The position numbers and the translations under genes are program-made. Below the pieces are notes generated by a model. The model did not search any database, had not been told where the DNA came from, and was given only the letters and a program-made list of their open reading frames with translations. From an uncultured beta proteobacterium (GTDB taxonomy: Bacteria; Pseudomonadota; Gammaproteobacteria; Burkholderiales; Burkholderiaceae_C): a DNA stretch of 6,975 nucleotides. The stretch is from NCBI GenBank assembly GCA_903870955.1, contig CAIQEX010000331.1, positions 1-6,975 of the forward strand, read 5' to 3'. Shown here piece by piece: positions 1-6,492 of the stretch; positions within the stretch are counted from its first letter, which is position 1; each line of letters starts with the position of its first letter.

Positions 1-43
1 ACATTTCACGTGACACAAAGGGCCACTTATTGGCTTGGTGTGG

Positions 44-1621
44 TTAGCGACTGAGCGGCGAATAGTTGCCGTTGGCGCGCACAAAGGGCGTGTTGCGGGC
101 CGTATTGCTGGAGCCGATATTGGCGATGCCAGGCACGTCAGCCACCGGGTTTTGCAACTCAGTAATCAGCTTGGCAGCCAGCGTCGCATGCGCGCCAGCC
201 AACTTGGCACTGGTGATGGCCTGCATGGCGTAGGTCATGGGGTAGCCGGCAATGATGGCGTCGCGCGCGGTGGCATCCACTACCGTCGTGCCGGCAATCT
301 CCACCATGTTCGGGCTGATGCCACCGAGCTTGACGAACAGCGCACCTTTCAAATCTGATTTGGCCTTGTCGGTGTTGTAGCGGTTGACCAGCGACACCAC
401 ACCAATGCCATAGCTACCGACGGCAGCACCGCTCACGGCCGCAATCACTTCCTCGGCGGTATTTTTCTCAAAGACATTCAGGTCGCCATAGGCCTTGCTC
501 AAACCAGGCGTACCCGGAACGCCAGCCACCACGGTGGGTGCCGCGTCCGTTGCCCGCTTGGATTTCTTTGGGGCGGTGTTTTCCTGGTTGGCAAAAAATA
601 TATTGGAGGCGGCTTGCGTGCCCGAGATGTCGGCCAGGCGCGCCAAAACTATTCTGCTGCTGTCGCCCGAGGTAGCCAAAAAACCATCGGCGGTCGTGAC
701 ACTGCCGGTCACCAAGCCGGAGTAGTCCGCAGTCGGCAGATTGGGTTGGCAAAAAGCGTGAATGGTATCGGTGCTGCCGCCCACGGTTTCACTGGAAAGG
801 CAGGAGGAAGGCAGGTTGCCCGCGGCCACTTCTTTGGCAATCAACTTGGTATAGAGCGCCGGGCTGACGATGACTCCAAAACCCTGCATAGCGGTCGGCA
901 CAGCGGGAAATGTCTTGTTGCTCCACTTGCTCACCACATCCGGCACGGCCTCCGACGGACGGACGTCGGTCAAAGCGAGTGCCATGGCTTTGCTCTTGTC
1001 GCCGCCCCAGCCGAGGGCGAAAGGATCTTCGGTATCGCACAAAAATGTTTTGTAACCCAAACGCACGCCCGGCTGGGCCAGGACCTCATCGGTGACGACG
1101 CTGCTGGGTGGGCAGGCCTCGACGCCCTTGCCGGTGCCAGCCTTCTGCTGGTCACGTGTGGTCAAGCGCAGCGTGGTGTTCTCTTCCAATGCTGCACTTG
1201 GTTGTGTCATCTGATTTACGGCGGCAAATGAGCCATTGGCCTGGTTATAAATAATGGCCACCCGCTTGCCCGCCGCCTCGCCGGTACCAAAGGCTCCATA
1301 GCCAATAAAGGCGATGGTGTTGCCATCGACGCCTGGCGGCAATGCCGTGGTGTAAGAACCAGAACCGGATAAGGACAGAGCGACGTCCCGCACTTTTACA
1401 AAGGGCCGACTTTCGTCAAAGATGAATCCTGGCGTCGTCAAAGCCTTGATGAGCGCGGGTAACTGCGCCGAGGTGCCGCCCATATAAAAGGTGACTTCAG
1501 GTGTGCAGCGATTCACCAGATCGGCGGCGACGGGCACCGTTGGGCAAGACGCAATGGTGCCTGCGAAACCTGCGATGGAATAGAGGCCGAGGCCTAGTGC
1601 CGGGATGAATTTGAAGGTCAT
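44..1621 (-). CDS. Secreted PstS-like (periplasmic binding protein-type) protein of unknown ligand
   Basis: A 525-residue exported protein. The ATG at 1621 is preferred over an in-frame TTG at 1639 because it opens directly on a signal peptide (MTFKF, hydrophobic core to about residue 20, likely cleavage after A20 or A24). Seen in the sequence: an N-terminal strand plus glycine-rich turn (FYMGGTSAQLPALI, about 45-58), as in phosphate-binding proteins, and near the C-terminus an SYGIGVVSL segment followed by ISPN and GYPMTYAMQAI, the order found in the C-terminal lobe of PstS-like proteins. Six cysteines (two of them at 26 and 39) could form periplasmic disulfides. It is longer than typical PstS (about 320-350 residues), with extra sequence in the middle including a Lys/Ala/Pro-rich stretch. 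No lipobox or PEP-CTERM tail is seen, and no permease or ATPase gene lies beside it in the window. It follows the regulator gene after a 94-base gap containing dyads. The fold assignment is by eye; ligand and role are unknown. Confidence 0.6.
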   Translation of the reverse strand: MTFKFIPALGLGLYSIAGFAGTIASCPTVPVAADLVNRCTPEVTFYMGGTSAQLPALIKALTTPGFIFDESRPFVKVRDVALSLSGSGSYTTALPPGVDGNTIAFIGYGAFGTGEAAGKRVAIIYNQANGSFAAVNQMTQPSAALEENTTLRLTTRDQQKAGTGKGVEACPPSSVVTDEVLAQPGVRLGYKTFLCDTEDPFALGWGGDKSKAMALALTDVRPSEAVPDVVSKWSNKTFPAVPTAMQGFGVIVSPALYTKLIAKEVAAGNLPSSCLSSETVGGSTDTIHAFCQPNLPTADYSGLVTGSVTTADGFLATSGDSSRIVLARLADISGTQAASNIFFANQENTAPKKSKRATDAAPTVVAGVPGTPGLSKAYGDLNVFEKNTAEEVIAAVSGAAVGSYGIGVVSLVNRYNTDKAKSDLKGALFVKLGGISPNMVEIAGTTVVDATARDAIIAGYPMTYAMQAITSAKLAGAHATLAAKLITELQNPVADVPGIANIGSSNTARNTPFVRANGNYSPLSR

Positions 1622-1633
1622 AGTTCCGCGACT

Positions 1634-1662
1634 ATGCAAATCAAATTTGATGGCCTTTGCAT
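1634..1662. promoter_or_regulatory. Nested inverted repeats just upstream of the PstS-like gene
   Basis: A 7-base inverted repeat (ATGCAAA at 1634-1640, TTTGCAT at 1656-1662) encloses a perfect 12-base palindrome ATCAAATTTGAT (1640-1651). It starts 12 bases upstream of the ATG at 1621, so it lies in the leader or core promoter. It could be an operator or an mRNA hairpin close to the ribosome binding site, which is itself weak (GCGGA before the ATG). The repeats are seen directly; the function is inferred. Confidence 0.4.
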
Positions 1663-1679
1663 TGAAAGCGCGCCATCGC

Positions 1680-1695
1680 TAGTCCGTTAGGACTA
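1680..1695. promoter_or_regulatory. Perfect 16-base dyad TAGTCCGTTAGGACTA
   Basis: Six-base arms TAGTCC and GGACTA around a four-base centre, lying 20 bases past the stop of the LuxR-type regulator gene and about 58 bases before the ATG of the PstS-like gene. No T-run follows on either strand, so it is a poor intrinsic terminator. Its position suits an operator upstream of the PstS-like promoter, and dyads of this size are typical sites for LuxR/NarL-type HTH dimers. Which protein binds, if any, is not shown by the sequence. Confidence 0.35.
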
Positions 1696-1715
1696 CGCCA
1701 CGCCAGCAGGCTCCG

Positions 1716-2501
1716 TTATTTGCCGGATTCATCCATTTCCATGATCCTGGCCACCGCCTGTACCCGGTTGTGCACATTCAGGCGTTTGAACAATTTTTGC
1801 AAATGGTTTTTGACCGTCAGCACACTGATATCCAGAATCAGCGCGATCTCAAAATTGGTCTTGCCCTGGCGCACCCAATGCAGTATTTCGAGTTGCCGGT
1901 CGGTCAGCGTGGGGGCTTCGACTGGCTCCGCAACGGCGGCCGTATCGGGTATGTCGAGTGTCGTGTAGTGCTGCACCCGTAACAGTGCAACATGCAACTG
2001 TGGCAACAAGGCGCGCATCAGCATGTGCTGCATCAGGTCGGGTTTGTGCTTCAGGCCGAGGACGCCAAAAAAGGAAGACAGCCCGCCGGCCAGTGGCCCG
2101 GTGTCCAGGAACATCGCGTGCCCCATATTCAGGTCATCCCACTCCTGCACAAGGCCCTGCCACTGAGGCGCCACGGAGGCATGGTCGGCAAAAAAGTCAA
2201 AGGAGCGCAAGCCGAATTCGCGGCAATGGCGGGCCACCCGCACCGTGAAGCCATCCGCTGGATCGTTCAAACGGGTCAGCACGGCCTCGTCCAGCACCAC
2301 CCCTTGCAGGCATTGGGTTTGCATAACTTCGCGTTGGTCGTTGAACACCACACAGGTCATCAGGCCATGCGGCGCCAGCGCCTGCAACTGCCCTTGCGCC
2401 CACATGAAGAGCTGCCCCCGACTGCGAACAACCTGTGAGGATTCAATGGCGCGCAACAGATGCTCCTGCACATCGGCAGGCAACTGGCTCAAATCATCCA
2501 T
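1716..2501 (-). CDS. epsA: LuxR-type transcriptional regulator, EpsA-like
   Basis: A 261-residue DNA-binding regulator. The C-terminal LuxR/GerE helix-turn-helix (about 198-255) is clear: LTDRQLEILHWVRQGKTNFE, then ISVLTVKNHLQKLFKRLNV and NRVQAVARI, with the usual conserved Glu, Gly-Lys, Val-Lys-Asn-His-Leu and Leu-Val positions. The N-terminal part (about 10-175) has the layout of the betaproteobacterial EpsA family linked to exopolysaccharide/XrtB loci, including the segment RGQLFMWAQGQLQALAPHG near residues 28-46; this match is from memory. It has no receiver-domain signature and no classic acyl-homoserine-lactone pocket motif that I can identify. The ATG at 2501 is chosen because it overlaps the upstream response-regulator stop in ATGGATGA, a translational-coupling arrangement; an in-frame GTG at 2570 would lie deep inside that gene. 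A two-gene regulatory operon is therefore likely. No exosortase or glycosyltransferase gene is present in the window, so its targets are unknown. Confidence 0.75.
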   Translation of the reverse strand: MDDLSQLPADVQEHLLRAIESSQVVRSRGQLFMWAQGQLQALAPHGLMTCVVFNDQREVMQTQCLQGVVLDEAVLTRLNDPADGFTVRVARHCREFGLRSFDFFADHASVAPQWQGLVQEWDDLNMGHAMFLDTGPLAGGLSSFFGVLGLKHKPDLMQHMLMRALLPQLHVALLRVQHYTTLDIPDTAAVAEPVEAPTLTDRQLEILHWVRQGKTNFEIALILDISVLTVKNHLQKLFKRLNVHNRVQAVARIMEMDESGK

Positions 2502-3264
2502 GCTCTGAAGTTCTCGGTATGGCGCGACGGTCACCCTGGCGGCGATCCTGACCCTTGCGTGACTGAACACCCAGCTCCGAGCGTTTGATAAAACGATAGC
2601 CTGTGGAGCGAACCGTTTCGATGCAGGGGTGGTGGCCGGATGCGTGCATCAGGTTGCGCAGGCGACCGATGTAGGCGTCCACCGTGCGGTCCTGCAACTC
2701 TGCGCTATCGCCCCACACATGGTTGAGTAGCTGTTGGCGAGAATGCACGCGCATGGGGTGGCAAACCAGAAAGTGCAGCAACTTGTATTCGGTGGGCCCC
2801 ATCGCGATTTCTTTATTCGCCACCTTGACCTGCCGACAGGCATGGTCCAGACACAGGCCATCAATTTCGATAACCTGAGAGGTGCCACCCAGCGTGCTTC
2901 GGCGCAAAAGGGCCTCGACGCGGGCCAACAGTTCGCGCAACTTGAAAGGCTTGGTGAGGTAATCGTCCACGCCAGACTCGAAGGCCAGCACCTTGTCCTG
3001 CTCGTGATCGCGTGCAGTGATCATGATGATGGGAATCATGCGCTGTGCAAACTCGGTGCGGACGCGCCGCACAAACGAGACGCCTGACTGACCCGGCATA
3101 TTCCAGTCGACCAGAATCAAATCCGGTACTGCCTTGGCCATGCTGTGGTGTGCCTGAAGCGCATCCGGCGCTTCAACGACCTCATACCCCGTCATCGACA
3201 AATTCAATTGCAACAACTGGCGGATATCGCAATCATCCTCAACGACTAATATTGATTTTCTCAT
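2494..3264 (-). CDS. PhoB-like OmpR-family response regulator
   Basis: A 256-residue two-component response regulator. The receiver domain (1-122) has the acidic pocket E9/D10/D11, phosphoacceptor D53 in LVDWNMPG, T83 in MITAR, Y102 and K105 in DDYLTKPF. A winged-helix DNA-binding domain (about 131-228) follows, with MGPTEYKLLHFL, SRQQLLNHVWG, DRTVDAYIGRLR and ETVRSTGYRF. Spacing and sequence track E. coli PhoB almost residue for residue, but the recognition helix differs: from memory of PhoB, H198 is Tyr and R200 is Gly here, while R193, T194, R201, R203, T217 and R219 are kept. An Arg-rich tail of about 25 residues (DRRQGDRR) extends beyond the usual PhoB end and runs into the start of the next gene. 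The ATG at 3264 follows a GGAAAG ribosome binding site four bases away; an upstream in-frame TTG (3303) is not needed. No sensor kinase is in the window. The family call is secure; a phosphate role is not. Confidence 0.95.
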   Translation of the reverse strand: MRKSILVVEDDCDIRQLLQLNLSMTGYEVVEAPDALQAHHSMAKAVPDLILVDWNMPGQSGVSFVRRVRTEFAQRMIPIIMITARDHEQDKVLAFESGVDDYLTKPFKLRELLARVEALLRRSTLGGTSQVIEIDGLCLDHACRQVKVANKEIAMGPTEYKLLHFLVCHPMRVHSRQQLLNHVWGDSAELQDRTVDAYIGRLRNLMHASGHHPCIETVRSTGYRFIKRSELGVQSRKGQDRRQGDRRAIPRTSEHG

Positions 3265-3394
3265 CACGCTTTCCGGCCAAAAAAGGAAAAATGTGTACGC
3301 CAAAGCGCACCCTCTAAAGGCTATCGAGCGGCAGGCGTATATGTATATAAGCCGTGATTCTCGTGAAGATTTGAGTCAAATTTATTACTCGAAA
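3265..3394 (-). promoter_or_regulatory. Probable promoter region of the response regulator/LuxR operon
   Basis: This 130-base gap separates the TPR gene stop from the regulator start. On the minus strand it holds a TTGACT box (3379-3374) and, further downstream, a TA-rich stretch (3350-3338) that is the likeliest melting region, then GC-rich leader and the GGAAAG ribosome binding site. The TTGACT and TA-rich elements are too far apart (over 20 bases) for a textbook sigma-70 pair, so exact -35/-10 assignment is not possible. No T-tailed hairpin for the TPR gene and no clear pho box (CTGTCAT repeats) were seen. Confidence 0.35.
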
Positions 3395-4423
3395 TTAATG
3401 GCCTGCGGACTCCTTGAGAATTAGCCAATGTTCTGCGATTTTTGCGAAGTCCAAGGTCTTGCGACTCGACACATCGAGTTCACCGGCCTTGTACTCTTGA
3501 CGGAACTTGGCGATTGCACGATTGCCGTCCACCGTCACCACCAGCTTGTCGACATTGACCTGAATGCTGGCCTTGCCAAGGATGCGTTGACGGCGTTCTT
3601 CTTCCCAGGCTTTGCGGCTCATCGAACCTGCCGGTTCAAAGTCCTTCGCGTAGGCGCCGAGGTAGGCTTTCATGTCACGCGCAGACCAGGCGGCGGCCCA
3701 TTGCTCCACGGCAAGCTGCACTTCTCTCGTCTCTGTTGTGGCGACCTTTTCCCGAGCTTTGACCGGGCCGGGCGGGTTGCTATTCGGGAGCGCGGCAACC
3801 GGCGCTGATGCAGCAGCGGCCGGAGCACCAGCAACCGGCTTTGCGGCGGTGGTTAAAGTCTGTGGCGACGAGGCCGCAGCACTGGCGGTTGGTACGCGTT
3901 CGCCCTTACCGAAAATCCCTCTGAGCAACTCGAGTTTGGCTGGCACGCCCGCATTTTTGGCGTCGAGTTGCAACGCCTTGTTGTACGCCTGGCTGGCCAA
4001 TTTGGCATACACGTCGCCCAGATTTTCATGCGCCGTGGCATAACTGGGGTGGGTACGAATGGCTGCCTCCAATGCCGCCCGTGCCTTGTCATACTGGCTT
4101 TGCGCGGCATACAAAACGGCGAGGTTGTTGTACGGTTCGGGCAACTCCGGGAAGTCTTCGGTCAACTTGGTAAACGTGGCCGTGGCTTCAGCCGTCCTGC
4201 CACTGTCGCGCTGGATGACGCCCTTGATAAAACGCATCTGCGGGTCTTTGGGTTGCGTGGCCAGAAACTGGTCGGCGCGGCTCAGCGCTTCCGTGGCCTT
4301 GCCAGCCCGCACCAACTGATTGACCTCCGCGTATTCGTCTGCATGCGCGCTCACCATGGCCATGCTGGCCAACAGCACCGGTATGCGGAAAAATAAATAG
4401 CCAGTCGCGCAGGTAAATTTCAT
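3395..4423 (-). CDS. Exported TPR protein with C-terminal NTF2/Cds6-like domain
   Basis: A 342-residue periplasmic or envelope protein. A signal peptide (basic start, hydrophobic core about 9-25) ends in SAHA with probable cleavage after residue 28. Three clear TPR units follow (about 30-60, 61-94, 95-128), plus a fourth, shortened one (129-157) lacking several residues between its helices; signature pieces are YNNLAVLYAAQSQYDKARAA and HENLGDVYAKL. An Ala/Pro-rich linker (about 175-225) leads to a C-terminal domain (about 230-342; VEQWAAAWSARDMKAYLGAY, then WEEERRQRI and WLILKE) that resembles the SnoaL/NTF2-like domain found in Cds6-type cell-wall proteins. TPRs bind partner proteins; the NTF2-like domain here shows no evident catalytic set. 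The ATG at 4423 is only 17 bases past a strong terminator, and no good Shine-Dalgarno sequence precedes it, suggesting low or read-through expression. Its link to RTX export is by position only. Confidence 0.88.
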   Translation of the reverse strand: MKFTCATGYLFFRIPVLLASMAMVSAHADEYAEVNQLVRAGKATEALSRADQFLATQPKDPQMRFIKGVIQRDSGRTAEATATFTKLTEDFPELPEPYNNLAVLYAAQSQYDKARAALEAAIRTHPSYATAHENLGDVYAKLASQAYNKALQLDAKNAGVPAKLELLRGIFGKGERVPTASAAASSPQTLTTAAKPVAGAPAAAASAPVAALPNSNPPGPVKAREKVATTETREVQLAVEQWAAAWSARDMKAYLGAYAKDFEPAGSMSRKAWEEERRQRILGKASIQVNVDKLVVTVDGNRAIAKFRQEYKAGELDVSSRKTLDFAKIAEHWLILKESAGH

Positions 4424-4440
4424 AGCGGTAGAAGTTAAAT

Positions 4441-4473
4441 AAAAAAAGCCCCTGTGGAAGCAGGAGCTTTTTT
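4441..4473 (-). terminator. Intrinsic terminator of the RTX gene
   Basis: Read on the minus strand, a stem GCTCCTG / CAGGGGC with a six-base loop (CTTCCA) is followed directly by seven T residues (4447-4441). The third pair is a G-U wobble in the minus-strand RNA but would be a C-A mismatch in plus-strand RNA, so the structure favours minus-strand transcription. An A-run before the stem lengthens it with A-U pairs. It lies 16 bases past the RTX stop codon. Confidence 0.88.
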
Positions 4474-4489
4474 CAAACCCCGTCTGGTT

Positions 4490-6328
4490 TTAAGCGACGA
4501 TCTGGAAGTCGGCGGCGTGCAAAGCGCTGACACCCGTCAGGGTGACAATCAGCACCTGCTCTTTAGAGCCGCTGCCGTCTGCATCGAAGTAAAGGTGTCC
4601 CGTGTTGCTGTCAAAGATGAGGTGCTCATTGGCCGTGGTAGCAACGGTTCCAGCCACCAGGTTGTCAGCCGTTATGCCACTAGCCAGTGCCTTGAAGACG
4701 CCGCCACTGAAACCGAGATGGTCTTCACCGGAGTGAAAATCCGTCACTGTGTCGGAACCGTCTTTGGCCTTGTTGCTAAACACAAAGAGGTCATTGCCCG
4801 CACCACCGGTCAGGGTGTCCGCACCCGCCTTGCCGTTGAGTACGTTGTCGCCGCTGTTGCCGATCAGGATGTTGTCTTCCTTGTTGCCGGTTGCATCGAT
4901 GTTGAGCGGGCTGGCGGATTCGGACAGGGTGAGGTTTTCAACGGCTGTCTTTTCAATGCTGTAGCTAACCGTAGCGATCACGGTATCCGTACCTTGGCCA
5001 GCCTTTTCAGACACCTTGTCACCGGCATTGTCAACGTGGAACGTGTCGTTGCCATCACCGCCAGCCATCTTGTCGGCACCAGAACCGCCATCAAGATCAT
5101 CGTCGCCAGCGCCGGCTTTCAACACATCGTCACCCGTACCACCGTCCAGGCTGTCATTGCCATCGCCAGCATCCAGAACGTCGTTTCCACTGCCACCCTG
5201 AATGTCGTCGGCACCGGCTCCTGAAGTGATCTTGTCGTCGCCCGTGCCGCCATCTACCGTGTCGTCGCCGTCGTCGGCAGTTATCTTGTCGTTGCCCTCG
5301 CCACCCAGCAGTGTGTCGTTGCCGGAGCCACCGATCAACTGGTCATTGCCCACACCACCATCCAGATCGTCATCGCCTGCGCCGCCGGCCAGCACGTCCT
5401 TGCCATCGCCACCTTCCAGCACGTCGTCTCCGTCGTCACCGGTCAGCAAGTCCTTGCCATCGCCGCCTTCCAGCAAGTCATCACCCTGGCCACCAGACAT
5501 GTTGTCGTTACCGATGCCGCCGGCCAGGTGGTTATCACTTCCGCTTCCGACCACTACATCATTCTTGTCGGAACCGACAACATCTTCAATGCCGGACAAC
5601 GTATCCTTGCCCTGGCCAATTGCGAGGCCCGTGTTCAGATTCACGTTGACCGCCTTCAGTCCTTCGTAATGCACCGCGTCGTGCAAACCCACACCGCCGT
5701 CGATGCTGTCGTCACCAAGTCCACCCGTCAGGTCGTCATCGCCTTCGCCGCCTGCCAACACGTCATTGCCAGTTCCACCGTCAAGCGAATCGTCACCGAC
5801 GCCACCATCGACATGATCGGACCCGGTGCCGCCGTTGAGCACGTCATCGCCATCGTCACCCGAAATATCATCATCGCCAGCGCCGCCGTCGACATCGTCG
5901 TTACCCGCACCTGCGCTGACGAAATCGTTACCTGCACCTTCGGCCAAGTCATCATCGCCCACGCCGCCCATTTGGGCATCGCCACTATTGCCTGCACGAC
6001 CCACGTGCTCCAGGTAATGCTCGAAGCCCTTGGTGTTGCCCAGCAAATCGTTCAATGCCGTAGCGTCAAGAGTCAGCGCACTGACCGTTGCCACGCTGGC
6101 ACCGGCCAGCTTGAATTCAAAACCTGTCACGCTGCCGCCGGTGATGACACCCGCAGCGAAAGTCAGGCCGGTTCCGCTGATAACGAGCTGATCTGCCGGG
6201 GCGGTATCGGTGTAAGTCAGGTGCAAAACAATGCTGGTGTCGCTGCTGCTGATTGCCTCGAACGCGGAAAGGTGGTCGGGCAAATTGGTTAACTTGTCAA
6301 ACGTCAACTGCGTGGTAATGGTAGACAT
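4490..6328 (-). CDS. RTX calcium-binding protein, predicted type I secretion substrate
   Basis: A 612-residue protein with no signal peptide and no cysteine, acidic and Gly/Asp-rich, as expected of type I secretion cargo. Layout: an N-terminal region (1-120) with a [20 protein letters not shown] motif seen in other RTX proteins; about ten GGxGxDxxx nonapeptides (121-210); a non-repeat insert (211-269) of the [12 protein letters not shown] type; about eighteen more nonapeptides (270-431); a DTV/VENLTL segment (432-480); a last short RTX block (481-516); and a serralysin-type C-terminal end (517-612) with [16 protein letters not shown] and final ADFQIV, the expected secretion signal. The repeats should fold as a calcium-bound parallel beta roll outside the cell. 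No protease HExxH, lipase or other enzyme motif is seen, so a surface-layer, matrix or adhesin role is more likely than a toxin. The start at 6328 has AGGG seven bases upstream; an in-frame TTG at 6412 is less likely. It is flanked by a TolC-family gene and a terminator. Confidence 0.95.
   Translation of the reverse strand: MSTITTQLTFDKLTNLPDHLSAFEAISSSDTSIVLHLTYTDTAPADQLVISGTGLTFAAGVITGGSVTGFEFKLAGASVATVSALTLDATALNDLLGNTKGFEHYLEHVGRAGNSGDAQMGGVGDDDLAEGAGNDFVSAGAGNDDVDGGAGDDDISGDDGDDVLNGGTGSDHVDGGVGDDSLDGGTGNDVLAGGEGDDDLTGGLGDDSIDGGVGLHDAVHYEGLKAVNVNLNTGLAIGQGKDTLSGIEDVVGSDKNDVVVGSGSDNHLAGGIGNDNMSGGQGDDLLEGGDGKDLLTGDDGDDVLEGGDGKDVLAGGAGDDDLDGGVGNDQLIGGSGNDTLLGGEGNDKITADDGDDTVDGGTGDDKITSGAGADDIQGGSGNDVLDAGDGNDSLDGGTGDDVLKAGAGDDDLDGGSGADKMAGGDGNDTFHVDNAGDKVSEKAGQGTDTVIATVSYSIEKTAVENLTLSESASPLNIDATGNKEDNILIGNSGDNVLNGKAGADTLTGGAGNDLFVFSNKAKDGSDTVTDFHSGEDHLGFSGGVFKALASGITADNLVAGTVATTANEHLIFDSNTGHLYFDADGSGSKEQVLIVTLTGVSALHAADFQIVA
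4781..4888 (-). repeat. C-terminal RTX block
   Basis: One degenerate and three good nonapeptide units (residues 481-516: [36 protein letters not shown]), directly before the C-terminal secretion region. They are separated from the main array by a 49-residue VENLTL-type segment. Confidence 0.85.
5036..5521 (-). repeat. Main RTX nonapeptide array (about 18 units)
   Basis: Eighteen in-register 27-base units encode residues 270-431 of the RTX protein. Most fit GGxGxDxxx; several are degenerate at the first glycines (GDDGDD, ADDGDD, SGAGAD, AGDGND, AGAGDD). They bind calcium in the family. Part of the array shows a recent two-unit duplication. Confidence 0.92.
5391..5482 (-). repeat. 54-base internal duplication within the RTX array
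   Basis: The 38 bases at 5391-5428 and 5445-5482 differ at only four positions and are offset by 54 bases, exactly two nonapeptides. Both copies encode [11 protein letters not shown] identity is higher here than between other units, pointing to a comparatively recent slippage or recombination event. Confidence 0.8.
5699..5968 (-). repeat. N-proximal RTX nonapeptide array (about 10 units)
   Basis: Ten in-register 27-base units encode residues 121-210, from GGVGDDDLA to GGLGDDSID. Units two, three and five deviate at the first two positions (EGAGND, AGAGND, GDDGDD). A 59-residue non-RTX insert (5522-5698) separates this block from the main array. Confidence 0.92.
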
Positions 6329-6355
6329 GGTGGAGCCCTGGTGAATTTGAGTGAA

Positions 6356-6384
6356 GTGATAAAAATTAGAACCTGCGTAAACAA
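6356..6384 (-). promoter_or_regulatory. Candidate promoter of the RTX gene
   Basis: On the minus strand TTGTTT (6384-6379) and TATCAC (6361-6356) are spaced by exactly 17 bases, and transcription would start about 20 bases before the ATG at 6328, leaving a short leader with the AGGG ribosome binding site. Both boxes are only partial matches to sigma-70. The rest of the 164-base gap (6329-6492) shows no convincing terminator after the TolC-family gene, so read-through from upstream is also possible. Confidence 0.3.
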
Positions 6385-6492
6385 GTCTAAGTTTTGAACG
6401 CAAAAGCTTCAATGACTCAAACGGTCTATACGGCCGTCAAAGAACTGTCACAACTGGTCGTGAAAACACACCAGACAATTTGCTTGCACGGG

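Noticed and set aside
1..43. Small hairpin (GCCA/TGGC) after the PstS-like gene stop as a terminator
   Set aside because: Only four base pairs, and no T-run follows on the minus strand; the true terminator may lie beyond the window edge.
614..1231. Plus-strand open frame (205 residues) opposite the PstS-like gene
   Set aside because: The minus-strand frame has a signal peptide and binding-protein-like motifs; the plus-strand product has low-complexity composition and no recognisable domain.
44..4423. PEP-CTERM sorting tails on the exported proteins, prompted by the EpsA-like regulator
   Set aside because: Neither the PstS-like nor the TPR protein ends in a PEP motif, transmembrane segment and basic tail.
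4454..5224. Long plus-strand open frame (256 residues) opposite the RTX gene
   Set aside because: It is the mirror of the Gly/Asp codon periodicity in the RTX array. It gives a repetitive Val/Ile/Ala-rich product with no known motif and begins inside the terminator region.
5036..5968. Regular direct repeats that could suggest a CRISPR or satellite array
   Set aside because: The period is exactly 27 bases, in frame, encodes GGxGxDxxx, and has no unique spacers; these are RTX protein repeats.
5528..6292. Second long plus-strand open frame (254 residues) opposite the RTX gene
   Set aside because: Same cause: the 27-base repeat keeps the antisense frame free of stops. There is no ribosome binding site or family signature.
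6460..6470. CTGTCAC/CTGGTC near-repeat in the gap before the RTX gene as a pho box
   Set aside because: A PhoB site needs two 7-base repeats at an 11-base period; here the spacing is about 8 and the second copy is poor.
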